Assembly (NCBI GenBank): GCA_020746835.1
Contig: JAGPNK010000007.1
Coordinates: 1,411,501-1,475,500 of the forward strand
Direction: 5' to 3'
Length of the DNA stretch: 64,000 nt
DNA from: Stachybotrys elegans
Taxonomy: Eukaryota > Ascomycota > Sordariomycetes > Hypocreales > Stachybotryaceae
The position numbers were made by a program, and so were the translations under genes. Positions 24,001 through 36,585 of this stretch are shown here, one piece after another. Numbering within the stretch: the first letter of the stretch is position 1; the number at the start of each line of letters is the position of its first letter. A model generated the notes under the pieces. It saw only the letters and a list, made by a program, of their open reading frames with translations. It was not told the DNA's origin and did not search any database.

Positions 24001-27000
24001 CCTTGTCCAAGGACGCCATTGGCCGGGTGCTGCCTTGTCAGATGACCTTTGTATGATTGGGATTGATGATAGCAATTCGATTACGAAGGTCCCTGTCCTG
24101 TACCACAAGGTGCGGCCGGGCTGGTAAGATTGTCTTACCATATGAAGCTGGCGTTGTCGCCTACTTTAGACCACGAGTGCTGGGTGTTGGAACTGTGAGG
24201 GGACCGTAAGCGCCATTCACTGACACGATGCTAGCCTAGGCCCTAGTGGTTGTCTGATCCGACATCAGATTGAGACTCGCTAATTAGTTTGCCGGGTACG
24301 GATACGGACCGTGCAAATGGGAGCCGGCGACCTGGGCGCGATGTCCATTCCCCTACCGCCAACGGTACCTACCATATGCCAGCCACGACAAGGGACGGAG
24401 TACTCCGGATATATTGGTTCGTGGGCGCCGTAAAAAGGGACCGAACTGCGGCAATAAGGGGATTAGGCCTTTTGAATTGGGGGTGTGACTGGCAGAAATC
24501 ACAGCAGCTAGGGAGACGATGTGGGCTTGGAACCCTCTCGAGCCTCCCCAGCCAAGACGAGTACATCCAGTCAGGTACGGATGTCGATGCTTTACCTAAT
24601 GAACACGTCCGCCACGGTGTCGAGAATGGGCGATGTAGTGGTCCTGGCGAACCTAAATGGTCCACTAGCGTCGCATCTGTGGTCATGAGACCAAAACGAA
24701 ATTCCACCAGGGCACGGCCGATGATGCGGTTCGGAGCTTGGGCTCAATTTCCACGGAGCCGCGTACCAATGGCGGGCGGCGAAGCCCTGCTGCCCCCCCC
24801 AAGGCAAGGTTCAGGTCAACCATGGAGCTATTCTGAGGGACTCTAGGTGGCAGTTGCTTTGCTCTTTGAGGAGGCGAGATCGAAGATGGCCGTTGATGGT
24901 ATAATATCGTGCTTGGGAACTCTCGTAGACACAGACGCGCACCCAAAGTCGTCCGCTGCTTCTTTCTGTGCAAGCTGCTCAATGCCGAGCTGTCCTGTCT
25001 CACAGATGACGTCCAAGAAAGCCCATGACGTCGAGGGCCCCCTCAACTAGCCAGCATCAAGGCTTTGCCCTATTGAGGAACGACACCGGGAATCTTGCTG
25101 CTACCCACCCGTCCATTAATTCCCTCCACCACTTGAACAAAGTGCTGTAAAGAGTAGAGCAAGAAAAGTGTAAGCTTGCGATTGGAGCCAAACCGCAGGC
25201 TATCTTGGAAGGAAACGAAGCTGTATCGTAATGATGATGACGAAGACAAAGAAGAGCAAGGTAAAAGTTGAGCCACAAAGGGGCGGCTTCCCATTACCCA
25301 GCAAAGCTATGGGGAATTCCATAATAAACGGCCAACAAAGAGATGAATGGTTGAATGACCACGGCGTCAGGGTCCTCACATAGCAACCCAGCCCAGCAGT
25401 GCTTGACCTGCATAGCGTAGCTTTGTAGGGGCGGCGAAGGTCATGTGCCGGTGCTGACCATGCCACGCTCCCTCCACTCGGCATCTCCCCAATTATCAGC
25501 AAGCGCGCACAGACAAACCATCCCGCGGCCCCCCCTTGTTGAGCAGACGTCCGTTCCCGCGCCGAAGCAAAGGCGCCAGAGGATAGGGGCCCTGGAATAC
25601 CAGCCATGGACGGGCTCTGCACCAAGATGGAGCTTGGAGAGTAGACGGGCGGGCTGGAACGTGTTTGTGGATGAGTTTAGGGCACGAGGCCTGAAGTTCA
25701 GCGAATTGCCTCGTACCACTCCATCGGTGCAGTTGTCCTTGACCCCTGGCAAAGTCTGAGGGTACATGGACTCCACCCGGCCCCCGGCTTCGCCTTGCCT
25801 TGTACTTGCAGGTGGACCGTTGGGATTATTCTGGGAATCTTCACGATCACGGTGCCTGAGATTGTGTGTTTCGCGAGGACAAGTTTGTGTAGCACCCGTA
25901 CCTGACGTCCGTCTGGTAAACTTCACACTCCCTCCCTCCAGCGGCAGGGGAAACCGTCAACGGTGAAGCGGGTCGAGGATGCGGAAACGAGGTGGACCTG
26001 CTGCTAGGAGTTCGAGCCTCCCGGGTCAGTGCTTGCGCCGCCGCCATTGATTCCGGAGGGCAACATGGACATCCATCCCTGTTGCTGGGCCTGGGGTGTT
26101 TTTTTCGATTCAAGCGACCAGGATGCTCTTCGGGACTTCTGCTGGTTGTTGCCGGTAGAATCAGCGTCCTTGGAAGCTCACCGTCGGCCTTGTAGCCCTG
26201 GGATATCCATAACCGCTTCTTCATTTGGCCTCATTCTTGGTTCCACCAAGGCTCGATGACCGTCATGGCAAAGTTTTGTCTGTCCTCCCAGTCCCACTGC
26301 CACTGGGGGGGCTCGACCTGGTGGAAACATGCCGATCGCTGAGGGTGTGGGATCGTCTTCGTAAACACCTCGAAGCTGACTGGGTAAGAGTGGGCGACAG
26401 GCATGTGCTGCACCATGATCTGGCTGCAACAGGACAGATCAGGACGCCGCAGACTCGGTCCCAATTGCCAGGAGAAGTGGACGATGGGTCGGTCGGCTGG
26501 CTTGCTGACTTGCATGCTCTTCTTTTCCTTTCTCTGTGTCTTTTGTCCGGGTGTCAATCTTGATCCGTGTAAAACTTTTGCCCAACGCCAGTACAGGGAA
26601 GGAGCTGTCTGTGTACTATCCGAGGTGAGGTACGGAGGGAGTACCTTACTAGGTACATAGAAGTTTAGGTTGGTTTCGGGAACCTACCCACGCTAAGGGG
26701 GGTTTTTTGCAGCGCCGTATCGAGATAACCCAAGCATACGCCTCTTTCTGGTCTGGCCTTGTTTCCTCGTATGTATAACAGTGCATCCTGCGAGAATAAC
26801 TGCAATAACCATTAAAAGGATCGACATATCTGTGCTAGAGCATTACTAAAGAATATACGACCTTCTCCCTCAAACGAAGCGGGTTTCATAGTAGCATATG
26901 CCTCTGTTGGGCGAAAAGCCTAGCACAGTGCCAACCGTCTTACAGCATTCTGCAAGGCTCGGGTCACACGCCCTGGAAGACACTTTCCCTCTTACTTTGT

Positions 27001-27569
27001 CCATAGATCAAAGTTTCCGCCTTATTTTACGCATCTCAGGACTAAGTAACCTCACTACCTATTCAGGCAACGTATGGCAGAAGAATGGATCACGCGCTCC
27101 TTCTGCGCTTGGTCCCCTCGAAATGCAAGGTAAGTAGGTAGACACGGAGCCTCAAATACTAGCATAGGGCTGATGATGACCTCACGATCTGGTGAGACGA
27201 GTAATGAGCCCACTAGTAAGCACGTGCAACCTGAGCTGAATAGAATGAAACAAACAAAAAAACGAAAAAATCAAAATAAACAAAAAAACAATGCATGGAA
27301 AAGCCTCTCTACTAGAAACGTGTCGGAAGTGAGGCCGATGCACTTGGTACCACCAGAGAGGGCGAGGTCGAGGTACTTGGGCTATGGAGGCTGCCCAAAG
27401 ATCTGTGGAAACGTACCAAGCTTGCTAAAGGTACGGCGAGTAAAGGTACACTCTACCCAGGCTCAACTGCACATAATCCAATCCACTGCTTGCTTGCCGA
27501 GCGTTAGCGCCATCTGCATGTCTTGAAATGAGCACATGAGCAGCCAGCCCAAAGGTGCGGGTCCCTGGA
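21076..27569. other. Gene-free stretch (first 6.5 kb)
   Basis: No ORF over 190 codons and none with family resemblance. There are no convincing exon chains, no tRNA B box with a matching acceptor stem, no terminal repeats and no transposase-like frames. Base composition is not strikingly AT-rich, so strong repeat-induced mutation is not obvious by eye. An A-rich patch lies near 27245-27300. In a window where most gaps are under 2.5 kb this is exceptional. Confidence 0.5.
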
Positions 27570-27920
27570 AGTTGGAGGTTGGGTGACACTCTCCCTTGTT
27601 TCCGCTTACATACCGTCACCGTCCCCTCGTCCTTGGCCCTTCGCGCCCCATTCATCCCTCCCCATTCTCAAGCCGACCGACGGATACCTGCTCTTTATTT
27701 ACCTACTGGGTACCCAGCTTTCTTCTCTTCGACCCTCCCCTCCGACCCTCCTCTCCCCTCCGTGTCTTTCAGAACTCCATCTCGGACTCTCTGCATCTAT
27801 CCGACCTCGAGGGTCAACCAGTGACGAGAGCGAGAGTGTAAAGTCGAGCCAGCGACCCGCATAGAAGAGACGAGGAAACACGACAAAAGAAAGGCAGTGA
27901 GGACAAGGACCAGACCGGGC

Positions 27921-27948
27921 CAGACCAGACCAGACCAGACCAGACCAG
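27921..27948. repeat. CAGAC pentamer tandem repeat
   Basis: Five tandem CAGAC units followed by CAG, flanked by related CAGAC copies at 27911-27915. They lie in the region upstream of gsk3. Confidence 0.85.
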
Positions 27949-28076
27949 AGACCATATCAGCCTGGATAAGACAATTCAAGACAAGACAAAACAGCCAAGG
28001 CGCAGACGAGCATAGAAGTACCTCCCTAGGTGAGACAATGCCCATCAATTTGATCCTATATCCTATGCCTGTCAAC

Positions 28077-28100
28077 CTGCCCGCCTGCCCGCCTGCCCGG
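28077..28100. repeat. CCTGCCCG tandem repeat
   Basis: Three octamer-like copies of CCTGCCCG, C-rich on the + strand, in the presumed gsk3 leader. Confidence 0.7.
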
Positions 28101-29825
28101 CGGCGAGAGCTTGTGCAAGCTGCTGCAGGTCTCCCTCCATCCAAGCACCTTAGCTCTGCCTACTAAGGTGCCACAACGCGCCCTACGCCTGGCCGAAGCT
28201 CCTGTCGCTTTCTACCCTTTCCCCTCCCCCGCCAGCCTGAGCATCCCATTCCATTCCATCCCAGCCCAGCCTCCTCCAGTTGCATACTTTGGTTTCGGGA
28301 AACACCGTCGACAATTTTTAACGATACCTGCCGGATTGTCGTATGATGACCTTTGCTACTCATTTTCAATCATCATCGGTCGCATCATGAGGGAGCCAAG
28401 ACTGACTGATGTTTTGCAGACGCAGAAGCGGACGATCTGACGAAAGCGAACGAGCCCGAGCAACTGCCCCGCATCCCCTCCCCAAGCTTTCCCAACCACA
28501 TGTGCCGATAACAATACTGCTTCATCCTGCATCACCTACCGACCTTGCCAACCTACCTACCTTTTTACCTTGCCTCCCCATACCTTCAATTAATTATCTA
28601 CCTCCACCGGTACTCTGCAGCGTCGCCCTTTCGACCCTCTTTGGCAACGTTATCCTTTTACACCTCGGTCTTATCGCAATCCGGTTTCTGCACAAATCCT
28701 CGCATCGCCGACTCTCTGCCCTCCCCACGACAGCAGCAGCCTCCTCCTATACCGTGTATACGCCGCTTTTCGCCAGCCATTCGGTGCCGGCGTCCTCTTC
28801 GGGAATCCCCTGAACCCTCATACGAGCCATCGTTGTGCGGCAGGCTCCCATCGACTGGACTTTGACGTGCTACGCACCGCTGCGAGTTGAGCAATTGTCC
28901 AAGATCATCCATCCCATCACCAAGGAAACAACAGCATCCCCTTGCCGTACAGATCCTATTGGGCCCCTTGCAGCAACCGACATCGTATGCCACCAAACCC
29001 AACTAGACTCTAGGATAAAGAGTATTATGTGAGTTGCTTTTCTCTCTCCTCGCTGTTGCCATTTCAATTCCTGCAATGGCTTGCCGTCTTTTTTCCTTCC
29101 CACCCTTGACGCCCCTACTGCGTGCCCCAAACTTCATTTTCACCACCATCACCACCGTCACCATCCGCTATTCCCATCCACACACCTAGCATGCTGTCGG
29201 AGGGGCGCCTCCACCTCCCCGTCTTCCTCCCCGTCCTCCCTCCCCAGCGTTTTGTCGACTGTCACGAGCGCGCTACATTAAGCACCCCGCCCTCCGGACC
29301 CGCCTTTTGCCAGCTATCGTGCCCACCCTGTCCACTCGATCCTCGCGACAGGACAGCGGCGTCTGCACTTGCTCGCCAACGACAGCGCTGCGGTTCCTGG
29401 GCGGCGACCCGTTCTCCAAGTTTCTTGCAAGGAGACGGGGAGCCAGATGGACGCGGGCGACGCAGCTCACTTCACTTGGCCTTGTCTTGCCTCACCCACA
29501 CCACAACACCATCTCCCTCTCTCTCTCCCTCTCTTGCCTGTGCTGCTCGAGCATCAGCATTGCCCTCGCGCCTGCCGCTTTTCTGGCATCCTCGCTAGAC
29601 CTGCAATTAGGTACAGCGCAGCACATGATAGGCCCACCCATGGTGCAACCTGCGTTGCCACCCCTCGTCATCTAGTCATTCGTTCATTCATCCATTCAGC
29701 ACCTGCGTCCAACATTGAATGTACCCTTCGTCCCCCTACTCCTACTCCTCCTCCTCTTTCCTCCTACCCCAGTATGGCCTGCGTTACCTCATTTGCCTGA
29801 GGTACCTGGCCAGAAGTACCTGCAC

Positions 29826-29930
29826 ATACACACACACTACGCACGCACGCACACACACACACACAGGCACACACCTACACACGCATGCGCGCACACACGC
29901 TTCCGCACCACACACACACACACCACCACC
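29826..29930. repeat. CA-rich microsatellite
   Basis: Interrupted (CA)n/(CGCA)n dinucleotide repeats over about 100 bases in the region upstream of gsk3. Confidence 0.85.
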
Positions 29931-30647
29931 CATCCATAGACCAGTCACCTCGCCTGGCTGCACGCGCGCTGAGACAGCAGACGCTGCCCTCCCTACCCTG
30001 CTGTACGAAACCATAAAACCACACTGCTTGGCCCTCCCCCCTCTGTCTTCGCATTTTCCCTCACCCGCCGCTTCAACTCACCCCCCAGTTCACAAGAGCC
30101 CCGCACCCTGTGGCCTTGCCCCGTGCTACCTTCAACGCCATTGTTCACATACGACTCTTTCCCAACCTACTACCCTCACGTCGATTTTCTCTCAGCCTCA
30201 CCTTTTCCTCTAGTCTTCCATCTTCCCTTCACCCCAATTTCTGTGCATCTATTTTGCAGACTCGCAATCGAGGTGCCCATTGCTAAATTCTGTTTTCTTC
30301 CGCAGCTGGTCTCCCATTACAGAACATTGCCCCGAGCGCAATACAGGTTTCGCGGTACAATCTTCTCCCTTCATTCGAACCCTCCCCATCACCCCCGCGA
30401 ATCTTGGACAGCACAGCCGCTGTTCCCTAGCGTGGTAACGGAAGTCCCTCCCGTGGCGTTGCTAGCACCAGCGAGAAGCCAACGCTGCCACGAGGCACTA
30501 CTTCAATTTCTGCTCCAATTTCAATCGCCCACCACGGCCCCCTCTACCGAACCTCATCCCCCCTCCCCCCGCTCCGTATCCTCCGGATACCTCGTCCAGT
30601 TTGTTCGATAGCCCGACTGTCCTCGTTGGGGTCAAACAACTCGAAAG

Positions 30648-32137
30648 ATGTCGTCCCACCGCCCGAGCGCTTTCAATAGCTTGAGGATGGGAGGTACGTT
30701 TTCCCTTGTGCTTAGCCCCGCTATTGGGCACCAGGAACATATGACGCTGACCCAGCTGCAGAGGTGATCCGAGAGAAGGTCCAGGATGGCGTCACAGGCG
30801 AGACCAGAGACTTGCAATACACTCAGTGCAAGATTGTTGGAAACGGCTCTTTCGGTGTCGTTTTTCAGACCAAGCTCTCGCCTTCAGGCGAAGATGCAGC
30901 CATCAAGCGTGTTCTCCAGGACAAGCGATTCAAGGTGCGTGCATCTCCGCGAGGCGGGGTTTCTCCCCGGTGGGCGACGGAAAACTGATACAGCAACAGA
31001 ATCGTGAACTGCAAATCATGCGCATTGTCAGGCACCCCAACATCGTGCAGCTGAAGGCTTTCTACTACTCGAATGGCGAACGCGTAAGTGCAAAACCCGA
31101 CCCGAGAACGGTGTTCCAATGCGTCTTTACTAACCTTGGGCAGAAGGACGAGGTCTACCTGAACCTTGTGCAGGAATTTGTTCCCGAGACAGTCTACCGA
31201 GCCTCCCGCTTCTTCAACAAGATGAAGACGACCATGCCGATACTCGAGGTCAAGCTGTACATCTACCAGCTCTTCAGGGCCCTTGCCTACATCCACTCTC
31301 AGGGTATCTGCCACAGAGACATCAAGCCCCAGAACCTCCTCCTCGACCCCAACAGCGGCATTCTCAAGCTCTGCGACTTTGGCAGCGCCAAGATCCTCGT
31401 CGAGAATGAACCCAACGTATCCTATATCTGCTCGCGATACTATCGTGCCCCTGAACTCATCTTTGGCGCCACCAACTACACCACAAAGATTGGTATGTCG
31501 ATCCACGCATCTCACTTTTGAACCTGGCGTTTGCTGACCCTTCTAGACGTGTGGTCTACTGGCTGCGTCATGGCAGAACTCATGCTCGGACAACCGCTGT
31601 TCCCCGGCGAGTCTGGCATCGACCAGCTGGTAGAAATCATCAAGGTCCTGGGAACGCCGACACGCGAGCAGATTCGAACGATGAACCCCAACTACATGGA
31701 GCACAAGTTCCCCCAGATCAAGCCTCACCCATTCAACAAGGTTTTCCGCAAGGCAGATGCCAATGCAATCGATCTGATTGCACGCCTCCTGGAGTACACC
31801 CCGACGGAGAGACAGTCTGCAATCGATGCTATGGTTCATCCCTTCTTCGACGAGCTCCGAGATCCCAGCACCAAGCTGCCCGATTCGAGGCACGGTTCAG
31901 GCCAGCTCCGAGACTTGCCTGATCTCTTTGACTTTACTCGCCATGGTATGTCTTTGCCCAGGTACTTTTGCCATGCCCACAATCTTGCTGACCCATGCTT
32001 CAGAACTCTCCATCGCGCCCAACCTGAACCAGCAGCTGGTGCCTGCCCACATGCGACCCGTGCTGGCATCACGGGGACTCGATATTGACAACTTCACGCC
32101 TCTGACAAAGTCAGAAATGATGGCGAAGCTGGATTGA
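30648..32137 (+). CDS. gsk3: Glycogen synthase kinase-3 homologue
   Basis: GSK-3 family Ser/Thr kinase (yeast Rim11/Mck1, fungal Gsk3/Fgk3), acting in development, stress and metabolic signalling. Exons are 30648-30693, 30762-30934, 31000-31083, 31144-31492, 31547-31945 and 32004-32137, giving 394 aa, the usual fungal length. The glycine loop is [12 protein letters not shown], the catalytic Lys lies in [12 protein letters not shown] is at 158-160 and DFG at 179-181. The activation-loop [14 protein letters not shown] carries Tyr195, matching the autophosphorylated Tyr216 of human GSK-3beta. [25 protein letters not shown] closes the kinase domain. Five introns of 54-68 nt are in good phase. The gene-free stretch upstream suggests complex regulation. 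Confidence 0.97.
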
Positions 32138-33541
32138 GAGTCGAGGCGCTGCCAATCACGGTTCGACAGGTAACCTTGATACATCCAAGGTAATTCTGAC
32201 GGTTGCATACCACTCCGGCCTATCTTAGCTCACCGCGAAGCTCCTTGTCGCCCCTCGATTGCACCGGTGTCAAAATGACTCGCTGCTCTGACGCAAAGTC
32301 AGCCGAAGGCGTACGAGCTGCAGTTCCAGGCTTGCGCGTTGAAGCTACGATACGAAATGAACAATTTTTTTTTAAAAGAAGTAAAAAAAGAAACAAAAAA
32401 AGAGAACATGAAAAGGATGGAAATGGAAAACGAGGGCTCAACACCAAGGACTTGCGGGAGATGAATGAGTAAGGCTGATTTGTCGTGAGAGGGTATGAAG
32501 GGAAAGAGGTGTTGGGACGAGTTTCCCAATTGGCAGATGGAAATCCGGGCGTTTTGCGAACCCACAGGGACTGCGCTTTATGGCTTGTTGCTGAGGCTGT
32601 CCGCCGTGAAGAGGGAGGCCACATTGATGCATATGACAGGGAATTGCGCTTCTAGACCACGTTTCAAAGCATTGCATGATGGGAGGAAAGGGGAAGGGGA
32701 AGCAGAAGCAGAGGGAGGATGATCGCTGGTCTCCGTTGTTGATGTCCTACACGGCATGGCTGCCCCTTGCCTGAGAAACCTATTCTTGTGGTGGAATGGG
32801 CTCTTTATTTTGTTCTGACACGAGAATCAGGGTCTTGGTTGGTCTTCGAGGTGAGATGCTAGTGGTTAAGGTTTCAATGGGTACTGTGTATCGACATAGA
32901 CTACCTACCTATACCTAGAGGCCAGCTGACAACTGATAAGCATTGCTTAGAGGATACTGGAATCAATTGTTGGATGAATCCAAGGCTAGCTTTGTACGAC
33001 TCAACATGGGTGATGGATGCTTGGCAAGACTGCCACGGCGTGGAGAGAGGAGGGGAAAGGCATGGTTGAGAGCTGCAGGGAAGATTGTATTGTATTATAC
33101 GCAGAAATAATAGAGCACCCCATCGCCACAGAGATTGAAAACCTTTCGCATTACATTGGAGAGAGGTAGTACGGGTACGAGGTACTTGGTAGTACCTATC
33201 TGTAGTGTTGATTGAGTCGCTGCAGCTTTTCCTGCTCATTTTCATCTTCATTCCACCTCAGCCCACATTGAAAATGTGTGCCTGAGGCCTTGAGTATTGA
33301 CAGACTCTTCCAAACCCCATTAGGTAAGATGCATCCCGACCAACCCCTGCGCATGCAGCTGCCTCCCAGCCTAAACTCTTTTGAGCTGGCGCGAACCTCA
33401 CACGCTCCTTGCAGCAAGCTTAGGTGTGACGCCAGCCTACATGTAAATTATCTTTCCTTCGCACCAAGTTCGATATCCCCATTCGACCGCGACATAGAGC
33501 TGCTTCAATTAGGCCACCATCTCGAAGCGCATCCACAAGCA
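32138..33541. other. Intergenic region gsk3 to cbc1
   Basis: 1.4 kb between tandem genes: the gsk3 3' UTR, an A-rich patch at 32365-32430, spacer with GTAC-rich motifs around 33170-33200, and the cbc1 promoter. No gene was recognised. Confidence 0.5.
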
Positions 33542-36114
33542 ATGGCTGATTACGACCGAGGCCGACATGGTGGCAACTACCGCAAGCGACGGTATCGAGG
33601 TCAGTCCCCGTGCAGCGCAGCGAGGCCTTCTCCAGCAAATGTCCACTGACACCTTTGACCAGACGACGACGAGCACCACAACGATCGACGAAACCAGAGG
33701 CGCCGCACCGACTATGCTCCTGTCCCCGTGCGCCTGCGCCGCCAGCTCCTGGGCATCGCAGATTCTCCGTTGCGACAATGGTCCGACGAAGTCCAGTCCA
33801 TCGCGCACATGATGTCCGACAACTACGACGACGAGAACCTGCGCGCCACCTTTACCGGCCTCGTGATGCAGCTGATCATTGAGCAGCCTCTCAAGACGCC
33901 CTTTGTTGCGGCCGTGATGCTCGTGGCCAACTCGCTGAACCCGGCAATTGTTGACCTCGTCCTGGCCCCTGTCGCGCAGGCCACGGAGGCGTGTATCAAG
34001 AAGGGCGAATGGAGGGACGTGAAGCTGTATCTCAAGTTTCTCGCCTGCCTACAGCCGTGTCTGGAAGGCGACGGTCTTTTCCCTATTCTAGAAGAGCTTT
34101 TCAGTCGCGCGGCTGATCTGCAAACCGCCAGCTCTGATGACGTGAGTTTCCCAGGGATGTTTTGCCTCCAATGACTGCTGAGCTGACGGGCCATTCCATA
34201 GACAATTGGCACAGAGATGGTCAAGATCATCCTTCTGACGATTCCCTACATCATATCAGCGGCCCCTGGCCAGTTCCATCAGAAAGCGGCCGAGCTTATG
34301 GAAAAGACGGAGATTATTGCTTCTGAGCCTCACGCTCTCCAGGCGCTCGTGGACCCGTACCACCCCGAGGGAAAGCAGGAGAGCCCTGGTGCATCACTCA
34401 ACTTCCTGATGCTTCTGCAGAAGCAGCTGCAGACGGAGGCGTCCAATGGCTGGCAGCTTTCGTTTCTCCCGCGACCCTGGCAGCTACCGCTCGAGGACAT
34501 CGAGGCCCAGGACAAGATGACGAATGGACAAAAGCATGCGCTTCCCGCCATCTCTATTCCTACATCGGTCGTTGCTGGGCCTCGACCATTGTTCCCCGAG
34601 ATTTTCTTCTCCGTTTACGCAGACCAGGAGGTCGAGTCGGTGCCCGGCCCTGGCAACATCGCAGCTTGCTTGATCCGCGACGGCCTTGTCGACACAATCA
34701 ACATCCTCAACTTTAACCGAAATATCACGGCCCGCTATCTGACGGACCTCGACTGCTACTTTGCTGAAGGAACCTTTGTCAAGCGCGCTACCCCATTCGA
34801 CGAGCTTCGAAATATGCCAGCCGGCCGCACTACCTGGAAGCCCGAGGACGTTGCCGTCGATACGGTCTTTTCGCAGCTGCTGCTGCTTCCCACCCCCGAG
34901 TGCAAGCTCGTGTACTATCACTCGGTGTTGACGGAGGCTTGTAAGCTTGCGCCAGCTGCCATTGCCCCTAGCCTGGGCCGAGCTATCCGATATCTGTACC
35001 GTAACAACCCTCGTCTGGACTTGGGATTGAGCTACCGATTCCTTGATTGGTTCTCCCACCATCTCAGCAATTTTGGCTTCACCTGGAAGTGGGCTGAATG
35101 GACCGAGGACACGGCTCTGCCCGACCTTCACCCTCTGAAGTGGTTCCTTAAGGGCGCCCTGGATAAGGAAGTCCGCCTGAGTTTCGCGCAGCGCATCCAG
35201 AAGACTCTGCCGGAGCCATACCAACCACTGGTTGGACCAGAGAAGGAAAAGGATGTTCCTGACTTCAAGTTTAGCAACCCTGGTAAGCCCCTCTGCCCAC
35301 TATGAAGCCATCTTGCCATGTCCGGGAAGCTGACAGTCATTTAGATACGCCATTTTCCGCCGAGGGCCAGGAGATCGCCTCGCTGCTGCGGAAGAAGGCC
35401 GCCGACGAAGAATTCCAGACCGTAATCGATAGCATTAGATCGCAAGCCTCGCAGCAGGCGCTGGACCCTGACGTTGCCAGCACCGACGTGTTCATGACAG
35501 CTGTCTGCTGGGTTGGCTCCAAGTCGCTCAGCCACGTCCTGGCCTGCATAGACCGCAGCAAGGGTCGGCTGCTCGAGTTTGGCGCCGCCTCTGAGGCCGC
35601 CCGCACGCAGATCATCGCCTCCGTCATGGCCTACTGGCACGCCCACCCTGGTGTTGCCCTGTCCATCATCGAGAAGCTTCTCAATTACTCCATCGCCACG
35701 CCCATCGCCGTCGTCGACTGGGCCATCACCGGTAACGCCGTCTCTTCCACCAACGGCGAGTCGCTCGGCGAGCCCCACGTCTTTGAGCTCGTCGCCAACA
35801 CCACCGCCAAGGTCACGGGCCGCGTCCGCCAGGTGCTGACGACCCCGGACGCCGACGACGAGACGTGCGATAAGGAGATCAGGGCGATGCGCGACCTGTT
35901 CCGCGCCATCCACGACGCCCTCGCCAGCTGGGCCAGCGGCAGCAAGGACGAGCTCATGGAGATGGGCGACGGGTCCTCGGAGAAGGAGGCGCTCATCCGC
36001 AGATGGGGCCAGCGCTGGCTCCGCGTGTTCCAGCGCATGTCGGCCGTCGAGGAGGCGTTTGTGCTGGATGCTACCAGGGATAAGATGGTTACGTCCAACG
36101 GAGACGGAAACTGA
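33542..36114 (+). CDS. CBC1: Nuclear cap-binding complex large subunit (Cbp80)
   Basis: MIF4G-repeat scaffold that with Cbp20 binds the m7G cap of nuclear transcripts and promotes splicing, export and quality control. Exons are 33542-33599, 33663-34141, 34202-35282 and 35345-36114, giving 795 aa. The basic N-terminus (RGRHGGNYRKRRYRDDDEHH...RRNQRRRTDYAP) resembles the NLS region of Cbp80. It is followed by helical repeats, for example FLACLQPCLEGDGLFPILEELF and IKIILLTIPYIISAAPGQF-type helices. The C-terminal third has SKSLSHVLACIDRSKGRL, then HPGVALSIIEKLLNYSIATPIAVVDWAI, a strongly conserved Cbp80 block. Joins are in frame with donors GTCAGT, GTGAGT and GTAAGC. It converges with the RFTS-protein gene. 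Confidence 0.93.
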
Positions 36115-36585
36115 AAGGAAGAATCACGATAATACGGTGGTTTGGATGGGTCGACGTCTTTAGTCGACACTGGCGCAAGGTTGTGATAAGCGGACAGCTC
36201 CGGCATTCTTTCTACAGAATCAGGTAGCTAAAGATTCAAACGGAAAAACATCTTGTTGATTGTTCGTGCAAATAGCTTGGTAATTATTGCTGCGTGTTTC
36301 GTTCTCCCCTGGCCATCATAAGGTCTTGATAGCATTTGGATATCATGATAACGGAAGCGAGGTGTGATATGTACAGCCAAATAATGCCAACGATTCGCCG
36401 GCCTACCGTCCTGAGAGCCAATGCATGCACGCTTCCTAGCTTGCGGCAGCCATCTCTCCGCATAGGAAAAGCAAAGAAGAAGAATCCAGACGTGGGGCCT
36501 CCCTTGCGTGCCTCTGCTGCCATTATTCCCATAACGCCGAATGATATGTTACATGATGATCGTTTCTGCAAGTCAATCGCGCCGA
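36115..36585. other. Convergent 3' region
   Basis: 471 bases between the cbc1 and RFTS-protein stop codons. Two 3' UTRs are expected, and nothing else was seen. Confidence 0.5.

Larger units (their letters stand above)
27570..30647 (+). promoter_or_regulatory. Pyrimidine-rich upstream/leader region of gsk3
   Basis: About 3 kb of strongly C/T-rich sequence directly before the gsk3 start, with simple repeats (CAGAC, CCTGCCCG, CA). Plausible leader splice signals occur: a GTGAGA donor near 28030 with branch CTGAC and acceptor TTTTGCAG near 28429, and a GTGAGT donor at 29029 with acceptor TTTTGCAG at 30259. No long coding frame is supported. I read it as promoter plus a long, possibly spliced 5' UTR containing short upstream ORFs. 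Confidence 0.45.

Noticed and set aside
24289..24846. 185-codon + ORF in the gene desert
   Set aside because: No family resemblance, Arg/Gly/Ser-rich composition, overlapped by similar-size frames on the other strand; not enough to call a gene.
26225..26563. Overlapping + (26225-26563) and minus (26231-26557) frames of about 110 codons
   Set aside because: Both look mildly protein-like (Trp-rich on the minus strand) but no family or splice context supports either.
34484..35224. 246-codon minus ORF opposite cbc1
   Set aside because: Antisense to the Cbp80 coding exon, no recognisable domain.
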